Source: Siphonodentalium dalli (lineage: Eukaryota; Mollusca; Scaphopoda; Gadilida; Siphonodentaliidae). Taken from it: a stretch of DNA of 64,000 bases. This document shows, one piece after another, positions 51,701-60,700 of the stretch. The translations under genes and the position numbers were made by a program. The stretch is from NCBI GenBank assembly GCA_032622095.1, contig CP136064.1:133493129-133557128 (forward strand), read 5' to 3'. Positions within the stretch are counted from its first letter, which is position 1; each line of letters begins with the position of its first letter. The notes beneath the pieces are model-generated. The model was not told where the DNA came from. It saw only the letters and a list, made by a program, of their open reading frames with translations, and did no database searches.

Positions 51701-54700
51701 GTAAGTAGAAATGTCAATTTAAGACCTGTATACTTCCCTGAAGATGAGGCCTAAGCAGAATGAGGTCCCTGGAGAGTGTATTTGGTGATGCTAGCCTACT
51801 GTGCAGAGTAGCATCACTAAAACACCCTCTGGGGACCTCATTCTGCAAATGTCAGACATACAGCATTTTGTTTTGATATGATATGTTAATGATACACACA
51901 GAGCATGACTGTTTACACCTAGCTGTCAGCCAGCTAGATAACATCTGAATTGATGACTGTTATTAACTCTTTCTGTCTGGGGCTAATACCATACTTTATG
52001 GATGTTACAAGGTGTCAGTTTTTCTAATTAATTTTTTCTTGACTGCAGTGGGTGCAGGGCGGCGCAGATTGGGGGGGGGGGGGGGGTGGTAGTGGGGACA
52101 GGGGTGTAGAGGGGTGAGGAGGGAAAGGGGTGGAATGGGGTGTTTTGTGTCTAAAAAAAATACAAAAAATCAGGGGTTAAAATGAAAAAAATATTTTTGT
52201 ATTGGTTCATTTTGAATTGTGATTTGTTTTTCGAATTGAGCAAGGATTTAAATTTTTTTTTTTAAGTTATGTTCCTGACACGGCCCCTATTTGACACACT
52301 GACCCCATTTGAACAAATCTGAACCCCAGTCACACAAGGACCCACCATACAAAATATTAGCTAAATCGGCCTGATGATTCTGGAGAAGAAGTCATTCTAA
52401 TAATTACTAGGGAGAATAGAGTTATGTCCCTGATTCTGCCCCTATTTGACCCAGTGACCCCATTTGAACAAATCTGACCCCCAGTCACTCAAGGACCTTC
52501 CATACCAAATATAAGCTAAATAGGCCTGATTGTTCTTGAAAAGAAGTTGTTTTAAGAATTACTATGGCGGGAAAGAGTTATGGCCCTAGCTTCGCAACTA
52601 TTTGACTCAGTGACCTTATTTTAACAAATCTGAGTCTGAGTCAAGCAGGGAACATCCACACCAAATATGAACTCATTTGGCCTTATGATACTGGAGAAGA
52701 AGATGATTGTTGACGGACGGACGGACAGACGGACGGACGGACGGACGAGGAGTGATGACTATAGCTCCACCGGAGACTTCGTCTCAGGTGAGCTAAAAAC
52801 ACACCTTTATAGGTGTGGCTTCACCAGGGTGTGAAAATCAATTAATACAAAAGTCTTCAATCAGAGGGAACATCAAAGTTACCGACGGTACAATCTGTGA
52901 ATGTCATCAATGTGTGGATATTTACGGTACCGGAAATAAGGAAGTCACTGTAATTTGGGGAATTCCCGGATATGCACGAATTTAAAAAATAAAAAAACTT
53001 CGTTTTGGGATTTTCAATGCGGGGTTTTGATGAATCCGGGAGAAATTGGGGGTTATCCGTGTTTGCGGAATTGCCGTGGCAATCCGGGAGTCTCACGGAC
53101 AATCCGTGAAACTTAACAGCTCTGGTGGGCAGTTTAATAATTCCCATTGATTAATTTGTAAAAATCGCCTATAAGTTCTGTATCTATAATGAAATTGTCA
53201 ATGACACTGTAGCTCAACTTGGAGAGGGGATAATGTCATACATTAAAGTCAATGGAGCGATAAGGAATGATGAAAGTTTAAATGTTTAAGCAATACCAGA
53301 GGTCAAACCAAAGAGCCATTCATATCGATAGTAAGTTTCAATGGACAAACTAAAGACGTCAAAGTCATGTTCAAAGAGCTCTATATATCGTCGGTGGGCT
53401 TATAAAACGTACTTCAGGGAAATCATATTGTACAGGAGATACAAAAAGAACAATTTATATCTGGACTAGAATGGGTATCTGCCAATAACTTTGCACAATA
53501 ATACTTAATATCACAGTTCTTATATTAAATATCTCCTAGTTGATGATAAAACATGATTTTATGATGTTATACAACACTTTAAAAGGAAAAAGTAGAAATC
53601 TGTAAGACACATTTTAATTTTGACGATTTCTGCTGTTTCAATAGTCTCTGCCACTCAAGATAAGCCCTCTAGTCATTGCTTTTATGAGCAATCCAATCAG
53701 GAGTTTTTCCACCAGGAACGGTTACAAAAATTAATATTAAGCCATTTTAGAATTAACGCAAAACCCAGATACGACATATCGGAACACGAAAAACAGCAAA
53801 AAATGGCATTTATACTTGAAATGTTATCTGATGAACTTATGTAATCGAACCCATAGATTCCGAAAATGTGATAAGAGGTTTCATGCCAAAATGACAATTC
53901 AGCTACTCGAGGTATACTCATACACCCTATCCATGAACATACACCCTGTACTATACATTCACCAATGACAATACAGCCATGACAGAGATGCATATACATC
54001 ACATATACAACCATGACCACAAGGGCACTTCATATATATACCACACACCCGCCAATGACCATCCAGCTATGCTCCAGGTATTCATATACATTTCAACAAT
54101 CATGACCATACAGTCATTCCATGTACACCTATATACATTACACATAAGCATACAACCACTCCCTATTTATTCATACACCTAACACATGATCATACAGTCA
54201 ACATATATATAAATATACACCCATCCATGACAATAGTCACCCAAGGTACACATGTATATCCCACACATGACAATGCAGTCACTCTATATATACATAAACA
54301 ACACACAGATGACCATGTAGCTACTATCATTATAACCATACACCACTTCAATGACCATACAGCCAATCCCTGTATTGCTATTCAACTCAGACGTGACCAC
54401 ACAGTCATTCCTTGTATACATATACATCTCACCATGGACACACCACCCATCACCATGTGGCCACTCATTTCATTCATGACCATACAACAACTCACTCCAC
54501 TATTTACCTCACCTATGACCACACATTCATTTCCTGACATACATGTCAAAATTCCATACGGCATCATTTAAAATGAATTTGTCATGGCAAGCCGCAAGCC
54601 ATCTTGAGTAATTTTGTCTAAAAACATCAGTGTGACACATTTAAAACAGATCAAAATAATAAACATCTTTGATACCAAAGAGAGTTCCATTTGACTTGAA

Positions 54701-57700
54701 AAAATGGTTCAAACCTGAAAAGTTTGCCAATTTTGATGTCAAGTTTGTGATATTTCTGGTAGTATCAGTGGTTAGGGAGCGTCTCAAAAGTCTTTGCGGA
54801 ATCCGCAAATATTTTCCGAAACGTCGAGATTTCCGCAACGCTATTGTCTGAATTTTTCGGCAAATGTTCCGAAAAACGCCACGAGTTTTCCGCAAAATTA
54901 CCGAAAGTTACATAAAGATTTCCGCAAACACCACGAGTTTTCCGCAAAAATTACCGAAACGTTAAATAAAGATTTCCGCAAACATTCCGCTATTTTCCGC
55001 AAAGTCTGTAACGTCGACATTGCGAAAAGTAACTTTCCGAAAATGTTGAAAATTCATGATGGGGGACTGGACTCCTCGTCGGAAGTAAATTTCGCCGGAA
55101 TGGACATTTCGACGAAAGTCATTTTCGACAGAGTGACAGTTCGCCGGAATATTATAATCCCGTAATTAGTGAAGACTGATTGACATAGGTATTATAATAC
55201 TGCGAACTGCTAATTAGTCATTAGTGAAGACTGTTTGACATAGGTACTATGAAAACAAACTTCGGGCTTCCTTCCTGGCACGTGTGATTATTACCATCAT
55301 TTGTGTTTTACCGACAATACTGTTATCTGAGGTGTGTTCATATTACAATTCACCGAAGCCATTCTACCTTCCTCGCACGTGTGATTATTACCATCATTTG
55401 TGTTTTACCGACAATACTGTTACCTGAGGTGTGTTCATATTACCGTACATATTACAATTCACACGAAGCCATTGGTGATCCGTAGTAAGTAGGCCTATGT
55501 TGTTTTAGCGGTGGTGATCCGTATAGTAACTAGGTTGTTTTAGCGACTTTCATATGGTATATATATCACTGGCTTTACAACATTTACCATATCATCCAAG
55601 ATGGATAGAACTACGAATGTTGAGTTGTGTAGGCTATTGCTTGTCATAAAACTGCGTATGCACACAATAATGCAATAACTTGCGATAAATGTCAGAAATT
55701 TTCAATTGTCCAACAATACACCTACATATAAGTAAATTTATTTCGGCGAACAGTCGTCTATTCCGGCGAAAAGTCGTATATCTCGGCGAAATGTCTTAAA
55801 TTACTGCGAATAGTCCTGACCTTCGGCGAAGTTGTCGTCAGTTTCCGGCGAACTGTCCCAAATCTCGGCGAAGTGTCCGGAAAATTGTTCCGGCGAAATA
55901 TACTTCCGCAAATCGTCACGTCGCAATTAAATCTCGAGACAAGACGCATCACAAACGCGAACCTGACACACAAGGCATTAAAGGGATTGTTAATCAGCAC
56001 TGTAAATATAATTGCTCGAATCAACAAACAAACGTGCTATATTTTAATATGATCATTCAATACACTGTATCCACAGTTTTATAAACTCTTCTATCATTAC
56101 GATAGTTTTATCAGAATAGTTTTACTATTATCGTTTATATACCCAATATACTGGGGTGCTTCTCACCCAAATGAGGGATTTCCATAACAAGCAATTAGCT
56201 ACTACGCTGGACAAAACAAGTGTCCACTTAACCGCGGTGCGGTTTGTGTTTCCACCGCGGCCGAACTGCAACAACATCGCGGCCACACCGGCTAACTGCA
56301 GTTGGTCCGCGGTTTAATTGCCGTTCGGCCACGGTGCAGGCCTATACTTGCCGTTCGGCCGCGGTATACTTGCCGTTCGGCTGCGGTATACTTGCCTTTC
56401 GGCCGCGGTTGCCCTTTTTAGAATGATGTTGAAAAACACAGAGGGCACTATAAATGTGGTTTGATTGAGCCCATTATTTAGCCAGACGATCTATTCAGTG
56501 TGTTGGAGATCTGATACGTCAGGCGACAAGGTGTGATAATCTTATAAGTATATAGTCGACGTCCTACCGGTATACTAATTTAAACTATAATTATTTGGTT
56601 TGAAATTACATTGACTAAATCCGTCCATGTGGGCCTCCTTTTGGAATTTACTGCCGGCCAGAATTTTCTTCACAATAAAAAATAAAGAGCGTTTGTGCGT
56701 GGTAAGGTATGTTTCGCCCATGAACATTTTATGAACCTAAGGGGCTTGTTACATGAGCCGGGACAACTCGGTCTGCCAGGACAACTCGGTCGCGCTGTTA
56801 AATGAGTCGAGACAACTCGGTCAACCGGCACTACTCGGTTGACGTGCACAAAACTAGCTGTCAATCACCGAGTCACGGCGTAATGTGGGTGGTCATTAGA
56901 CGTCACTAACATGACGCGAACATTCTATTGGCTGATGTCATGAAAGTCACAACGAATCGTATAACGTTCCATGTCTAGCCGGGATGACTCGCTGTTAGCA
57001 TAGACTAAAAATCCTTCCTTCATCTATGCTGTTACATGGACCAAGTTGTCCTGGCTAACAGAGTTGTCCCGGCTATCCAATTCAATTCAATTAAGTTTAT
57101 TCTGGTCGTCAATTATAGACATTACAGAAGAGTTGTATACATAAATACAATATATATATGATTTCGGGAGTTAAATATAGCGGCTAATTTATAAGTGTTT
57201 GGTCTCTGATAGAAGTAGGGTTTCAGATATTTTATTCTTAGTTTGCTAAGTTCCCTACAATTCAGTACCATGTGGTATTCATCGGCGATTTCGAGATTAC
57301 AGAGAGTGCAGATTCTGTCCGAATAATCCGTAGGCCTAATCGTCCAAGCGCCGAGTTCTTTTGGGAGTTTGTGGTTTCTAGTGCGGAAAGCTAAATTATT
57401 GTGAACTGCTCTATTATCATGAGGGGATATAGGTAATTCTCTCGTTCAAATTTGACTTTATAATCCTGCAAAATGCGAATCTGCTTGTACAGGTTACAGT
57501 GAAGTAATTCGTTGGTAGCGCACCCCAACGGATTTTGGACTAAGATGCAGGAGAGAATTAAAAAAATTCTGGGCTCTGGTTGGTTAATAGTAGTTTCGAT
57601 ATTTAAACATATAAAATACATGCAATCACTCCTCTTGAAATTTCAGACTCCAAACAAAACATTGGCACATTGTAAAGCACGTGGTTCCTAGATTTAATTT

Positions 57701-60700
57701 TTTTGGTGTGAGGTAAAAAATGTCAATATTTTTTTCATGCAATTCTGAATCTTGATTATAAATCCCAAATTTAAAGGTACATTCCATGCTCGACGATATG
57801 ATTTTTTTCATGCAGAAACTTTGCGCAGATGCCAATCCTGGTGACCATGTACTCATTTAAAATTCGTGGATAGTCAGGGCTGCAGGCCATTATATGTTAA
57901 CACTGAGGCCTATGGGAAATAATTACTTCACTGTAACCTAAAGCACAAAAATGATAATTTTTCTCATATGGGCCCAGTGGTGGGTTTCCTATCAATATTG
58001 ACCAACAAACAATTAGGGAACTTGTAGCACGTGGCATATTATATTATTTGAGTCGGTGGTAATCAATGAGAAGCCAATATTAACCCATCTGGGACAATTT
58101 TTGCTTCAAATTTTCACCTCGAAAATCTCCCTTTTTTGTCCGTTATGAGCCCATATGTGTGCCTTTAATGAATGTCATGGTAACAAATCACGCACTGAAC
58201 ATCGAGGGTCAGTACACAACTGAAATAAAGGCTTTTCGACTAGCCATGAGAGCAAACTACATCGCTATCTGTGGCAGGTCTCTAAAATTTGATGTAAAAC
58301 ATGACCAGTGCAGGGTTAAATGGCAGCCAATTAGTCTGCTTGAGGTGGCTTGTCGACAAAAAGTGTAACACGGTGGTGTATTTGAGTGATGTGGCTGTTT
58401 CCATGCACATACATGTAGGCACAGAATAATTCTGCTGCACTCAAAACTTCAGTTTTATGCCAAAATTTAGTTTACCAGGACTCAGAATTTGTCAAGTGCG
58501 CCCAATTCAAGCTCCAGTGTGTCCATGTTTATCAGGTGAACCATCGTCCATATTTTCTCAGAGAGAAATCGGTCAGCTATAACACAAATGATGGGTATAT
58601 ATGCTACCATCGTTTACTTTATCGACATGGTGACTATTCGTGTTCATTTTAAGATATTTTGTGTTGCAATTGTAAACAGGGGTGGGGTCAGGAAAGGGTT
58701 AATAAGACGAAAACAAAGTCATGGATAGAGATTTTGTATTTTATTTTCAAATGTGAAGAGTCCAGGGACCGATTTATGTCATTTTCAGATGGCATGTCAT
58801 TGCCGCTGTTGTCACTTTAGGTTACAGTGAAGTAATTCGTTGGTAGCGCCCTCAAACGGATTTTGGACTAAGATGCAGGAGAGAATTGAAAAAAATTCTG
58901 GGCTCTGGTTGGTTAATAGTAGTTTCGATATTTAAACATATAAAATACATGCAATCACTCCTCTTGAAATTTCAGACTCCAAACAAAACATTGGCACATT
59001 GTAAAGCACGTGGTTCCTAGATTCAATTGTTTTGGTGTGAGGTAAAAAATGTCAATATTTTTTTCATGCAATTCTGACTCTCGATTATAAATCCCAAATT
59101 TAAAGGTACATTCCATGCTCGACAATATGATTTTTTTCATGCAGAAACTTTGCGCAGATGCCAATCCTGGTGACCATGTACTCATTTATCACAATTTTCG
59201 TGGATAGTCAGGGCTGCAGGCCATTATATGTTAACACTGAGGCCTATGGGAAATAATTACTTCACTGTAACCTAAAGCACAAAAATGATAATTTTTCTCA
59301 TTTGGGCCCAGTGGTGGGTTTCCTATCAATATTGACCAACAAACAATTAGGGAACTTGTAGCACGTGGCATATTATATTATTTGAGTCGGTGGTAATCTG
59401 CAGCCCGTGCTAATGGATTGAATTTTGAAATCCAAGATGGCCACTGGCAGCCATGTTGTTTGTCCGAATGACCTGAAAATGACTCGTTCCCATCTACATT
59501 CCAATTTCAACAGCCATGACAGACTCATGATGATCAGACTAAAGGTACGACCTGTAGCCCGTGCTAAAGGATTTAGTCATACAAAGAGTAAAATCCAAAA
59601 TGGCTGCTGGCGGCCATTTTTTTTTGCCGAATGACCCCAAAATGACTCGTTCCCGGGAATCTACATGTCATTGTTAACATCCATGACACATTTTATAATG
59701 ATCCGACCAAAGGTACGACCTGTAGGCCGTGCCAAAGAATTTAGTCATGCAAAGAGTAAATCTATGATGGCTGCCAGCGGCCATGTTTTTGGGCCGAATG
59801 ACCCCAAAATTACTCGTTCCCATCTACTTGTCAATGTTAACATTCATGACAAATTTCATGATGATCGTACCAAAGGTACGACCTGTAGCCCGTGCTAATG
59901 GATTGAATTTTGAAATCCAAGATGGCCGCTGACGGCCATGTTGTTTGTCCGAATGACCCCAAAATGACTCGTTCCCATCTACATTCCAATTTCAACAGCC
60001 ATGACAAATTTCATGATGATCAGACTAAAGGTACGACCTGTAGCCCGTGCTAAAGGATTTAGTCATACAAAGAGTAAAATCCAAAATGGCTGCTGGCGGC
60101 CATGTTTTTTTGCCGAATGACCCCAAAATGACTCGTTCCCATCTACATGTCATTCTTAACATCCATGAACAAATTTATGATGATCCAACCAAAGGTACGA
60201 CCTGTAGGCCGTGCCAAAGAATTTAGTCATGCAAAGAGTAAAATCTAAGATGGCTGCCGGTGGCCATGTTTTTTGGCCGAACAACCCCAAAATTACTCGT
60301 TCCCATCTACATGTCAATATTAACATCCATGACAAATTTCATGATGATCAGACGAACAGTACGACCTGTAGCCCATGCTAATGGATTGAATATTGAAATC
60401 CAAGATGGCCACTGGCGGCCATGTTTTTTTCCCGAATGAACCCAAAATGACTCAATCCCATCTACATGTCAACAGCTATGACAAATTTCATAATGATCTG
60501 ACCAAAGGTACGACCTGTAGACCGTGCTAAAGGAAATTGTTGACGCATCACGCACACACACCCTCACACAGACACACACGCACACACAGACGACGGACGA
60601 CAAAGCCATGGCAATAGCTCAAACTTTACAAAGTAAAGTTGAGCTAACAACGGTATATGATGTAGCAAACCATGTTCATTGCTACACAGTCCTCGTGCCC

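Noticed and set aside
54227-54571. 114-codon ORF rich in H, T and I
   Set aside because: Reads through the 45-60 bp minisatellite; composition follows the repeat.
57493-59397. LTR retrotransposon with 577-bp LTRs
   Set aside because: Repeat ends are not TG...CA, no primer-binding site or polypurine tract was seen, and the core has inverted MITE-like ends.
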